64,000 bases of DNA, taken from positions 403,001 to 467,000 of the forward strand of contig NZ_JAOQNG010000004.1 of the NCBI RefSeq assembly GCF_025961225.1. The letters are read 5' to 3'. The position numbers and the translations under genes were made by a program. This document shows positions 24,227 to 31,854 of this stretch, one piece after another; position 1 is the stretch's first letter, and each line of letters begins with the position of its first letter. This DNA is from Azospirillum canadense (lineage in GTDB: Bacteria; Pseudomonadota; Alphaproteobacteria; Azospirillales; Azospirillaceae). The notes under the pieces were generated by a model. The model was not told the DNA's origin. It searched no databases and was given only the letters and a program-made list of their open reading frames with translations.

Positions 24227-24262
24227 CGGAATACGGCCGGCCTTCGGTTCGGCCGTATTCCG
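24227..24262 (+). terminator. Hairpin after pyk
   Basis: Perfect 13-base arms CGGAATACGGCCG and CGGCCGTATTCCG enclose a ten-base loop. There is no T-run after the stem, so it is either an imperfect intrinsic terminator or an mRNA 3'-end stabiliser. Confidence 0.5.
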
Positions 24263-24288
24263 AACACCAGAGACGGGAGGAGGACGGT

Positions 24289-24597
24289 ATGCCCAGGACG
24301 GATGTGATCACGTGGAACGACCTTCCGGCGACCGGGGGTAACGGCGCGGAGCGGCGCGAGATTCCCGGCGCCGGCGCCTCGTTGAAGCAGATCGTGATCA
24401 AGGCCGGCACGGTTGCCGCGCGTCACAGCCACGATCACGAGCAGTTCCTCCTGGTGCTTGACGGGCTGGCCCGCCTGGAAACAGAGGAGGGGACGGTCGA
24501 GCTGCGCCCCGGCATGGTCGTCCGCTTCGACCCCCAGGCCTGGCACGCTGCGGAGTTCCTCCGCGACACGGTGCTGGTCGAGGTGAACCTCAATTAA
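24289..24597 (+). CDS. Small single-domain cupin protein
   Basis: 102 aa. The cupin core has metal-binding motif 1 (GTVAARHSHDHEQFLLVLDG, with three histidines and a Glu) and motif 2 (LRPGMVVRFDPQAWHAAEF, with the second-strand His). Ligands for one divalent metal are therefore complete. A GGGAGGAGG ribosome site precedes the ATG. Small lone cupins have many roles (isomerase, dioxygenase, sensor), and nothing here decides which. Placed between pyk and ohr, each separated by a hairpin, so it is probably its own unit. Confidence 0.78.
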   Translation: MPRTDVITWNDLPATGGNGAERREIPGAGASLKQIVIKAGTVAARHSHDHEQFLLVLDGLARLETEEGTVELRPGMVVRFDPQAWHAAEFLRDTVLVEVNLN

Positions 24598-24614
24598 TCC
24601 ACTGATTCTATAGC

Positions 24615-24649
24615 GGAAGCCCTTCTCCCCCAAGGGGAGAAGGGCTTCC
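24615..24649 (+). terminator. Strong hairpin downstream of the cupin gene
   Basis: A perfect 16-base stem, GGAAGCCCTTCTCCCC with GGGGAGAAGGGCTTCC, closes on a three-base CAA loop. No uridine tract follows; C-rich sequence does. The CTCCCC/GGGGAG core is shared with other intergenic hairpins in this window (for example 36235-36272). Confidence 0.55.
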
Positions 24650-24770
24650 CCCTCCTATACGATTGCCGCTCTTCAAGCAGCGGCAGCGTGACAGAAAGCG
24701 CCTGCCGGCTGTTGAGGGGGACTGTCGAGGAGGGCCGAAGGCCCCCTCACTTCAACCAGGGAGGACCGAC

Positions 24771-25196
24771 ATGCCTGTGGATGTGAAGTATCGGGCCGAG
24801 GCGACCGCGACCGGCGGGCGCGACGGACGCGCCAAGACCGCCGATGGGGCCTTGGACGTCAGGCTCACGACGCCGAAGGAACTGGGCGGCGGCGGTGGCG
24901 ACGGCAACAATCCGGAACAGCTGTTCGCCGCGGGCTATTCGGCCTGCTTCCTGGGTGCGATGAAGTTCGTCGCCGGGCAGGAGAAGATGCAGGTGCCCGC
25001 CGACACCACGGTCACCGCCACGGTCGGCATCGGCCCGCGGTCGGAAGGCGGCTTCGGGCTTGAGGTCGACCTGAAGATCGCCATGCCGGGCGTCGACCGG
25101 GCCAAGGCCGAGGCGCTGGTCGAAAAGGCCCACCAGGTCTGCCCCTATTCCAACGCGACCCGCAACAACGTGCCGGTCCGGCTTCAGGTCGTTTGA
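24771..25196 (+). CDS. ohr: Organic hydroperoxide resistance protein Ohr (paralogue 1)
   Basis: 141-aa thiol peroxidase of the Ohr/OsmC family; it reduces organic and lipid hydroperoxides with dihydrolipoamide-type reductants. The two redox cysteines are Cys59 (AAGYSACFLGAM) and Cys124 (HQVCPYSNATRNN). The substrate-binding Arg is in TGGRDGR and the conserved Glu in NNPEQLF. A GGGAGG site precedes the ATG by 5 bases. Its promoter region lacks the repeated ATTGCGCGCAAT boxes found at the second ohr, so it is probably controlled differently. Confidence 0.95.
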   Translation: MPVDVKYRAEATATGGRDGRAKTADGALDVRLTTPKELGGGGGDGNNPEQLFAAGYSACFLGAMKFVAGQEKMQVPADTTVTATVGIGPRSEGGFGLEVDLKIAMPGVDRAKAEALVEKAHQVCPYSNATRNNVPVRLQVV

Positions 25197-25322
25197 CGCT
25201 TTCTCTCTGCCTTGAGCGTGGCCGGGGCTCGTCCGGGTTCCGTGGGCGGCCCATATGATGGCCGTCGGGACCCGGGCGGCGGCACCGGATCCCTCCGCAA
25301 CCGGTGAAACGGGAGGGCACGC

Positions 25323-25775
25323 GTGGTGGAGCGCAAGAGTGAGGAGCGGGCGGACTATCGGCATTTCCTGACCATCCCGACGCGGTGGATGGACAACGAC
25401 GTCTACGGCCACGTCAACAACGTGGTCTACTACAGCTATTTCGATACGGTGGTGAACCGCTACCTGATCGACGCCGGCGCGCTGGAGATCGAGACCAGCC
25501 CGGTGATCGGGCTGGTGGTCGAAACGGGCTGCCGCTACTTCGCGCCGATCACCTTCCCCGACCGGGTGGACGCCGGCTTGCGCGTGGCGCGGCTCGGCAA
25601 CAGCAGCGTGCGGTACGAGGTCGGGCTGTTCCGCAACGACGACCCGGCGCCCGCAGCCAGCGGCCATTTCGTGCATGTCTATGTGGACCGCGAAACGCGC
25701 CGCCCGGTGCTGCTGCCGGACCCCCTGCGCGCGGCGCTGACACCCCTGGTCACCGGCCCAGCTGATCCCGCATGA
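25323..25775 (+). CDS. Acyl-CoA thioesterase, 4-hydroxybenzoyl-CoA thioesterase/FadM type hotdog protein
   Basis: 150 aa, single hotdog domain. TRWMDNDVYGHVNNVVYYSY (about 21-40) is the family signature, with the active-site Asp in a TR-x-x-D-x-D-x-x-GHVNN pattern. It starts at GTG, preceded by GGGAGGG. It hydrolyses acyl- or aroyl-CoA thioesters in the cytoplasm; chain preference is not readable. The stop lies within the 3' end of the convergent MocR gene, an overlap of 26 bases. Confidence 0.88.
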   Translation: MVERKSEERADYRHFLTIPTRWMDNDVYGHVNNVVYYSYFDTVVNRYLIDAGALEIETSPVIGLVVETGCRYFAPITFPDRVDAGLRVARLGNSSVRYEVGLFRNDDPAPAASGHFVHVYVDRETRRPVLLPDPLRAALTPLVTGPADPA

Positions 25776-27108
25776 ACTCGACAAAGCGCGGGTCGCCGGC
25801 GTAGGCGACGTTGATGCGCATGGCCGGGACGGCCAGCGCCTTTCCGGGCACGAAGACGGAGCCGGGGGCGAGGAAGATGCCGCGCTCCGCCGCGTCGCGG
25901 ACCAGCGCGCGCTCCTCCGTGCCTTCCGGCAGCTCGCCCCACAGGTAATAGCCGCCGGTCGGTGGGATCGGCATGCGGAGGCCGAGTTGGCCCAGCGCGC
26001 CCACCGCTTCCTCGGTCGCGGCCTCGACGCGCGCCTTCAGCCGGCGCAGGTGGCGCAAATACTGTCCGCTGGCGATAACGCCGTAGACGATGCGCTCGAC
26101 GAAGTCCGATGTGCTGACGACGGTCAGCATCTTCAGGTCGCACAGCGTGTTGATCAGCGCCGGCTTGGCCGCCACATAGCCGACGCGCAGGCTGGCCGAC
26201 AGGGTCTTGGAGAAGGTCCCGACGTAGATCACCCGCTCCAACTGGTCCAGCGTGGCAAGGCGCGGGCTGGCGGCCGGCAGGATGTCGGCGAAGGGGTCGT
26301 CCTCCACCACATGGAAGCCGTGCTGCTCTGCGATCTGGAGCAGGCGGTGGGCAACGGCCGGCGTGATCGACCCGCCGGTCGGGTTGTGCGCCAGGGACTG
26401 GGTGAAGAAGACCTTGGGCTTCAGCCGCGTGGCCAGGGCGGCCAACTCCTCCAAATCCGGCCCGTCGCCGCGCCGCCGGACGCCGGCGATCTCCACCTTG
26501 GCGAGCTTCAGCTTGCCGAACAGCGGGTAGTAGCCGGGGCTGTCCACCAGCGCCACGTCGCCGGGTTCCAGCAGCTGGCGGGCGACGAGGTCGAGGGCGT
26601 GGTTGGCGCCCTGGGTCAGCAGGATCTGCTCCGGCGCCACCTTGATCGAGCGTTCTGCCAGGGTCAGTGCCAGCCGTTCCCGCAGGGGAAGGAAGCCCCA
26701 GGGGTTGCCGTAGCCGTGCTCGGACGCCGCCGGCGTGTGGCGCGGCTGGCCGCCCACCTCGAAGCGCTCCATCCAGGACGGTGGCGGGCGCCCGTCGCCG
26801 ACGCGGACCGCATAGTTCTGCACCAGCTGTTCGCGCAGAAGCGAGACGAAGTCCGCGGCCTCCGCCACGTGGGACGGCCGCTGCTCCGGCGACGGGCGGC
26901 GGACGCGCGCCACGTAGTAGCCGGAGCCCTGCCGGGCCTCCAGATGGCCGAGCGCCACGAGCCGGTCGTAGGCCTCCGCCATCGTGTTCTTGGACACGCC
27001 GTGTTCGAGCGCCCCGGCGCGGACGGACAGCAGCCGCTCCCCCGGCTTCAGCAGGTTGCCGTCGATCATGGCCGCGATCTTCGCGACGATGCCGTCGACC
27101 CGCGTCAT
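25750..27108 (-). CDS. MocR/PdxR-type regulator (GntR DNA-binding domain fused to aminotransferase fold)
   Basis: 452 aa from MTRVDGIVAKIA. The N-terminal winged helix (about 3-72) contains SVRAGALEHGVSKNTMAEAY. A fold-type I aminotransferase domain follows from about 110. The PLP lysine lies in YVGTFSKTLSASLRVGY, and HNPTGGSITPA and VEDDPFADI supply other cofactor contacts. Such regulators bind an amino acid- or PLP-derived effector. It is divergent from the HMG-CoA reductase gene. The intervening 167 bases hold repeated TGTCCC boxes, its likely target. Confidence 0.92.
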   Translation of the reverse strand: MTRVDGIVAKIAAMIDGNLLKPGERLLSVRAGALEHGVSKNTMAEAYDRLVALGHLEARQGSGYYVARVRRPSPEQRPSHVAEAADFVSLLREQLVQNYAVRVGDGRPPPSWMERFEVGGQPRHTPAASEHGYGNPWGFLPLRERLALTLAERSIKVAPEQILLTQGANHALDLVARQLLEPGDVALVDSPGYYPLFGKLKLAKVEIAGVRRRGDGPDLEELAALATRLKPKVFFTQSLAHNPTGGSITPAVAHRLLQIAEQHGFHVVEDDPFADILPAASPRLATLDQLERVIYVGTFSKTLSASLRVGYVAAKPALINTLCDLKMLTVVSTSDFVERIVYGVIASGQYLRHLRRLKARVEAATEEAVGALGQLGLRMPIPPTGGYYLWGELPEGTEERALVRDAAERGIFLAPGSVFVPGKALAVPAMRINVAYAGDPRFVEFMRDQLGR

Positions 27109-27130
27109 TCCCGTCCTCCAGCGCCGAAAT

Positions 27131-27195
27131 TGTCCCACCCCCTGGACTGGTACAGTGTCCCGGGAAATTTCGCAAACTGTCCCTTCCATTGTCCC
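27131..27195. promoter_or_regulatory. TGTCCC direct-repeat cluster between MocR and mvaA
   Basis: The hexamer TGTCCC occurs at 27131, 27156, 27178 and 27190, all on the plus strand, within one divergent intergenic region. MocR-family proteins such as GabR and PdxR bind direct repeats, so this is a candidate operator array controlling both genes. No clear sigma-70 boxes could be set. Confidence 0.45.
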
Positions 27196-27275
27196 TTGAG
27201 TATACGGATCATCAGCGCGACGGAAGGAATGCAAGAACGCTTCCGGGAACGTTGGACCAAGAGGAGAGGACGGTC

Positions 27276-28568
27276 TTGTCTCACGCCCACCGCAACGCGC
27301 GCATCCCCGGCTTCCACCGCAAGTCCCCGCAGGAGCGGCTGCGCATCGTTGCCGAGTTCGCCGGCCTGGATTCCGCCATCACCGAGCGGCTGGCCGACAC
27401 CGGCGGCCTGGACCTGGACCTTGCGGACCGGCTGGTGGAGAACGTCGTCGGCTCGATGAACATCCCGCTGGGCATCGCCACCAACATGAAGGTGGACGGC
27501 GAGGACCTGCTGATCCCCATGGCGACGGAGGAGTCCTCCGTGGTTGCGGCGGTCTGCAACGCCGCCCGGCAGTGCTACGACGCCGGCGGTTTCACCACCT
27601 CCATGTCCGGCACGCTGATGATCGCGCAGATCCAGGCGATCGACGTGGCCGACCCGCACGCCGCGCGCCTGCGCGTGCTGGACCGTCGCGACGACATCAA
27701 GGCGCTCTGCGACGGTTGCGACCCGGTGTTGCTGAAATTCGGCGGCGGCTTCCGCGATGTGGAGGTGCGCGTCATCGACAGCCTGGGCGGGCCGATGCTG
27801 GTCACCCACCTGATCGTCGACACCCGCGACGCCATGGGCGCCAACGCCGTCAACACCATGGCGGAAACACTGGCGCCGCACATCGCGCAATGGACGGGCG
27901 GGCGCGTGTATCTGCGTATCCTCTCCAACCTCGCCGACCGGCGGCTGGCGCGGGCGCACGCGGTGTGGCCGCTGGATCAGATCGCCGTCAATCAGATGAG
28001 TGGCGAGGCGGTGCGCGACGGCATCATCAGCGCCTACCACTTCGCGGCGGCCGACCCCTACCGCGCGGCCACGCACAACAAGGGCATCATGAACGGGATC
28101 AGCGCCGTCGTGCTGGCGACCGGCAACGACACCCGCGCCGTGGAGGCCGGCGCCCACGCCTACGCTGCCCGCCAGGGCCATTACGGCAGCCTGACCCGCT
28201 TCGAGGTGACCAAGGACGGCGCGCTCAGCGGCTCCATCGAGCTGCCCATGGCGGTTGGGCTGATCGGTGGGGCGACCAAGGTGCATCCCACCGCGCAGGC
28301 CAGCCTGAAGATCCTGGGCGTCACCAGCGTGGAGCGGCTGGCCCGCATCATCGCGGCGGTTGGGCTGGCGCAGAACTTCTCCGCGCTGAAGGCGCTGGCG
28401 ACGACCGGCATCCAGAAGGGGCACATGGCGCTGCACGCCCAGAACATCGCCATGATGGCCGGCGCGGTCGGCGAGGAGATCGAGCGCGTCGCCCGCATCC
28501 TCGTGGAGCGCGGAACGGTCCGGCAGGACGTCGCCCAGGCGGTGCTCCAGGAACTGCGCGGCGCCTGA
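27276..28568 (+). CDS. mvaA: Hydroxymethylglutaryl-CoA reductase, degradative (class II)
   Basis: 430 aa, the size of Pseudomonas mevalonii MvaA. The TTG start was chosen because no in-frame ATG exists upstream and GAGGAGAGGA precedes it by five bases. Catalytic residues are recognisable: Glu85 or Glu86 in PMATEESSVVAA, Lys269 in THNKGIMNG, Asp285 in ATGNDTRAV and His383 in KGHMALHAQN. ENVVGSMNIPLGIA is the CoA-pocket signature, and DAMGANAVNT is the cofactor motif of class II. It likely runs in the oxidative direction (mevalonate plus CoA to HMG-CoA). No other mevalonate pathway gene is in view. Confidence 0.93.
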   Translation: MSHAHRNARIPGFHRKSPQERLRIVAEFAGLDSAITERLADTGGLDLDLADRLVENVVGSMNIPLGIATNMKVDGEDLLIPMATEESSVVAAVCNAARQCYDAGGFTTSMSGTLMIAQIQAIDVADPHAARLRVLDRRDDIKALCDGCDPVLLKFGGGFRDVEVRVIDSLGGPMLVTHLIVDTRDAMGANAVNTMAETLAPHIAQWTGGRVYLRILSNLADRRLARAHAVWPLDQIAVNQMSGEAVRDGIISAYHFAAADPYRAATHNKGIMNGISAVVLATGNDTRAVEAGAHAYAARQGHYGSLTRFEVTKDGALSGSIELPMAVGLIGGATKVHPTAQASLKILGVTSVERLARIIAAVGLAQNFSALKALATTGIQKGHMALHAQNIAMMAGAVGEEIERVARILVERGTVRQDVAQAVLQELRGA

Positions 28569-28612
28569 AAGCCCGCAAGAACGACGATAAAGAAGAAGGA
28601 CAAGGAGGAAAC

Positions 28613-29830
28613 ATGAAGGCGCATCGGATTCTGGCGACGGCAAGCGTGGTGGCGTTGCTGTGCGGGGCAGGCGGCGCGTCGGCGGAGATCGCCGGCAAGC
28701 GCGTCAAGCTGGGCGTGCTGACGGACATGAGCGGCTTCGCGTCGGATTCCACCGGCATGGGCTCCCTCGTCGCGGCCCAGTTGGCGGCGGAGGACTTCGC
28801 CAAGGAGTTGCCCGGCGTGACCATCGAGGTCGTCCAGGCCGACCACCAGAACAAGCCGGACATCGGCGCGGCGACCGCCCGGCGCTGGCTGGACCAGGAA
28901 CAGGTGAACGCCATCCTGGACGTGCCCTTCTCCTCCGTGGCGCTGGCGGTGAACGAGGCGCTGCGCAACTCCAAGGCCGTGTTCGTCGCCTCCGGCCCCG
29001 GCACGACGGAGCTGACCGGGCCGAAATGCTCCCCGAACACGATCCACTGGACCTACGACACCTGGGCGCTCGCCAACGGCACGGCGCGCGCGGTGACGGA
29101 GGGCGGCGGCAAGAGCTGGTACTTCCTGACCGCTGACTACGCCTTCGGCCACGCGCTGGAGAACGACGCCTCCGCCGTGGTCAAGAGCCTGGGCGGGAAC
29201 GTCGTGGGCAGCGTCCGCCATCCGCCGAACGCGTCGGACTTTTCCTCCTATCTGCTCCAGGCGCAGGGTAGTGGCGCCAAGATCATCGGCCTCGCCAACG
29301 CTGTCGGTGACACCATCGGGTCGGTCAAGCAGGCGACGGAGTTCGGCATCACCACCGGCGGGCAGCGTCTGGCGGCGCTGCTGATGCAGTTGAGCGACGT
29401 CGCCGCCGTGGGCCTGAAGGACGCGCAGGGCCTGTACCTGACGGAAGCCTTCTACTGGGACCTGAACGCCGGGACGCGCGCCTTCGCCGACCGCTTCGCC
29501 GCCAAGATGAACGGGCGCCGCCCGACCGGCAATCAGGCCGGCGTCTACGCCGGCGCGTTGCATTACCTGAAGGCGGTGAAGGCCGCCGGCACCACGGACG
29601 GGACGGTCGTGGCCGCCAAAATGAAGGAGATCCCGACCGACGATCCCCTGTTCGGCAAGGGCACTGTCCGCGCCGACGGGCGCGCCGTGCACGACATGCT
29701 GTTCTTCGAGGTCAAGTCGCCCGACGAGTCCAAGGGCCCTTGGGACTTCTACAAGCTGGTGAAAACGATCCCCGCGGCCGAAGCCTTCCGCCCCCTCGAC
29801 CAGGGCGGCTGCCCGCTCGCGAAGAAGTAG
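28613..29830 (+). CDS. ABC transporter substrate-binding protein, LivK-like (Peripla_BP_6)
   Basis: 405 aa with a Sec signal peptide (cleavage near GGASA-E at residue 24). The mature part starts AGKRVKLGVLTDMSGFASD, the type I fold ligand loop. FVASGPGTTELTGPKCSP and TADYAFGHALENDASAVV are mid-domain family blocks. It follows mvaA by 44 bases behind an AAGGAGGAAA ribosome site, so the two are one operon. No permease or ATPase gene is adjacent; it must borrow a membrane part. Cotranscription suggests it brings in the reductase substrate or a precursor. Confidence 0.88.
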   Translation: MKAHRILATASVVALLCGAGGASAEIAGKRVKLGVLTDMSGFASDSTGMGSLVAAQLAAEDFAKELPGVTIEVVQADHQNKPDIGAATARRWLDQEQVNAILDVPFSSVALAVNEALRNSKAVFVASGPGTTELTGPKCSPNTIHWTYDTWALANGTARAVTEGGGKSWYFLTADYAFGHALENDASAVVKSLGGNVVGSVRHPPNASDFSSYLLQAQGSGAKIIGLANAVGDTIGSVKQATEFGITTGGQRLAALLMQLSDVAAVGLKDAQGLYLTEAFYWDLNAGTRAFADRFAAKMNGRRPTGNQAGVYAGALHYLKAVKAAGTTDGTVVAAKMKEIPTDDPLFGKGTVRADGRAVHDMLFFEVKSPDESKGPWDFYKLVKTIPAAEAFRPLDQGGCPLAKK

Positions 29831-29865
29831 TGGCGTCGGGGTCGCGAGACTTGCAAGCGGCCCTT

Positions 29866-29899
29866 GGTTAGGATGAGGGGGCGCCCCCTCACCCTAACC
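29866..29899. repeat. 34-base palindrome upstream of the DUF1989 gene
   Basis: The core TGAGGGGGCGCCCCCTCA (29874-29891) is a perfect 18-base palindrome. The flanks GGTTAGGA and CCCTAACC extend it to 34 bases with one mismatched pair. A CCCTCCCC/GGGGAGAGG hairpin follows. It lies between the binding-protein stop and the next gene and may end the mvaA transcript. Confidence 0.7.
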
Positions 29900-29945
29900 C
29901 CCTCCCCAGGGGGGAGAGGGGATTTGGCATTCGGGAGAGTTTCTT

Positions 29946-30806
29946 GTGAAGTTGGACAAGTTCGAACGCGCCGAACCGCAGGACGCCGCCGCACGCCGCG
30001 GTGTTCGGCCGGTGATCTGTTACCCCGTCGACAGCCTCGCCCCGCCCGACCTCGCCGCCTACCGCGCGGCGCGCCAGGGCTGGCGGAAACTGTCGGAGGT
30101 GGTGGTGCCGCCGCGCGACGCCCGCACGTTCGAAGTGCCGGCGGGATGCTTCTTCCGCATCGTCAGCATTGATGGGCCGCAGGTCGGCGACCTGAACCTG
30201 TGGGCGGCGCAAAATCTGAATGAGCGTTTCTTCTCCGGCAAGACGCGCGCGCTGCACGGCACGCACCTGTCCACCGGCGACCGTCTCTGGTCCTGCCTGC
30301 CCTTCCTGCGCCCCATGGCGACGATCACCGAGGACACGCTGGACTGGTACGGCTTCGACGAATTCGGCGGCTCCGTCCACGACGTCATCGGGACGCGCTG
30401 CGACCCCTACACCCACAAACTGCTGAGCGGCGGCGAGTATCACCACTGCTGCCACTCCAACCTGACGCGCGCGCTGGCCGGCCACGCGCAGCGCCCGACG
30501 GCGGAGGTGGAGCCGGCGGTGCACGACGTGCTGAACGTCTTCATGTGCACGGGCTTCACCCGCGACACTGGCCAGTATTTCATGAAGGCGAGCCCGGTGC
30601 GGCCCGGCGACTTCCTGGAGTTTTTCGCGGAGATTGACCTGTTGGGCGCCCTGTCCGCCTGCCCCGGCGGCGATTGCAGCGCGGAGCATTCCAGCGACAC
30701 GGCTGCCTGTTACCCGCTGCTGGTCGAGGTGTATGAGCCGGTGGCTCCGCCGCAGGGCTGGACCTCGCCGCCGCGCAACGGCTACAGCGGTGACCACGGC
30801 TTCTAA
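29946..30806 (+). CDS. DUF1989 / urea carboxylase-associated family protein
   Basis: 286 aa, starting at GTG behind GGGAGAG. Pattern blocks of DUF1989 are present: EVPAGCFFRIVSIDGPQVGD, NERFFSGKTRALHGTHLSTG, and a Cys/His-rich segment GGEYHHCCHSNLTRAL with a later CPGGDCSAEHSSD that could bind metal. DUF1989 proteins often occur as two-gene pairs beside urea carboxylase, and some have been linked to guanidine metabolism. Here there is a single copy without carboxylase or allophanate hydrolase. Function is unknown. Its stop overlaps the convergent LysR gene stop by four bases. Confidence 0.82.
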   Translation: MKLDKFERAEPQDAAARRGVRPVICYPVDSLAPPDLAAYRAARQGWRKLSEVVVPPRDARTFEVPAGCFFRIVSIDGPQVGDLNLWAAQNLNERFFSGKTRALHGTHLSTGDRLWSCLPFLRPMATITEDTLDWYGFDEFGGSVHDVIGTRCDPYTHKLLSGGEYHHCCHSNLTRALAGHAQRPTAEVEPAVHDVLNVFMCTGFTRDTGQYFMKASPVRPGDFLEFFAEIDLLGALSACPGGDCSAEHSSDTAACYPLLVEVYEPVAPPQGWTSPPRNGYSGDHGF

Positions 30807-31696
30807 GCGGCCGCCGCCTCGCGGGCGATCCAGCGCCGGAAGGCCTGGAGCGGGGGATAGCTCTCCCGCCGGGTCGGCCAGGCGAGGTAATAGCGCCCGG
30901 CGCTTTGCACGGCGCCGGGAATTGCTTCGACAAGGTCGCCGCGCGCCAGCTCCGCCTCGAACAGGAAGCGGGGCAGCAGGGCCACGCCCATGCCGGCGGT
31001 GGCGGCCTGCGCCGCCGTGGCGAACTGGTCGATCAGCATGCCGCGCACGCCGTCCGGCGCCACGCCCATGGCCGCGAACCAGCGCTCCCACGCGTCGGGC
31101 CGGGAGACGAGGTGCAGGAGGGGGGCGGTCAGCAGGTCCTCGGCCTTCGCGAACCGGTGCCGGTCGCGCAAATCAGGGCTGCAGGCCGGCACCACCGTCT
31201 CGCGCATCAGCGGGTCGAGTTCGGCGCCCGGCCAGTCCGGCGCCCCGAAATGGATGGCGGCGTCCAGCGGATCCAGCTGGAAGTCGAAAGGCGCCAGCCG
31301 GGTCGTCAGGTTGACGGTGATCCCCGGATTCTCGGCGACGAAGCCGGGCAGGCGCGGCGCCAGCCAGCGCGTGCCGAAGGTCGGCAGGATGGCGAGGTTC
31401 AGCGTGCCGCCGCGCGGGTTGGCGCGGAAGTTCAGCGTGGCGGTGGAGATGTGCTGCAACGCCTCCCGCACCTGCTGGGCGTAGGTCTCCCCGGCCAGGG
31501 TCAGGCGGACGGTCTGGCGTTCGCGCAGGAACAGCTCCGCCCCCAGCACCTCCTCCAGCGCGCGGATCTGGCGGCTGACTGCGCTCTGGGTCAGGTTCAG
31601 CTCCGCCGCCGCGGCGGTGAAGCTCTGGTGCCGGGCCGCCGCCTCGAAGGCGCTCAGCAGGGACATGGAGGGCAGGAACCGCCGCACGATCGCCAC
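30803..31696 (-). CDS. LysR family transcriptional regulator (GcvA-like)
   Basis: 297 aa. The N-terminal helix-turn-helix (about 10-68) reads FEAAARHQSFTAAAAELNLT then QSAVSRQIRALEEVLGAELF. The substrate-binding domain carries GGTLNLAILPTFGTRWLAPR, the GcvA-type start of the effector domain. Divergent from the FAD oxidoreductase gene at 31.9 kb, which it probably controls, with 158 bases in between. Effector unknown. Confidence 0.92.
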   Translation of the reverse strand: MAIVRRFLPSMSLLSAFEAAARHQSFTAAAAELNLTQSAVSRQIRALEEVLGAELFLRERQTVRLTLAGETYAQQVREALQHISTATLNFRANPRGGTLNLAILPTFGTRWLAPRLPGFVAENPGITVNLTTRLAPFDFQLDPLDAAIHFGAPDWPGAELDPLMRETVVPACSPDLRDRHRFAKAEDLLTAPLLHLVSRPDAWERWFAAMGVAPDGVRGMLIDQFATAAQAATAGMGVALLPRFLFEAELARGDLVEAIPGAVQSAGRYYLAWPTRRESYPPLQAFRRWIAREAAAA

Positions 31697-31854
31697 GCCA
31701 CGTCACCCCTTCGCTGGCCGCCACACTCATTCCGAACCGTCATGACGTTACACGGCGAATTCGTTTGAAACAACGGGGCGCGCGGGCGACGATTGTGCCC
31801 GGCGCGCATGACCTGCGCCGCCGACAGGACAACGCCGAAGCCGGAACCACTCCC

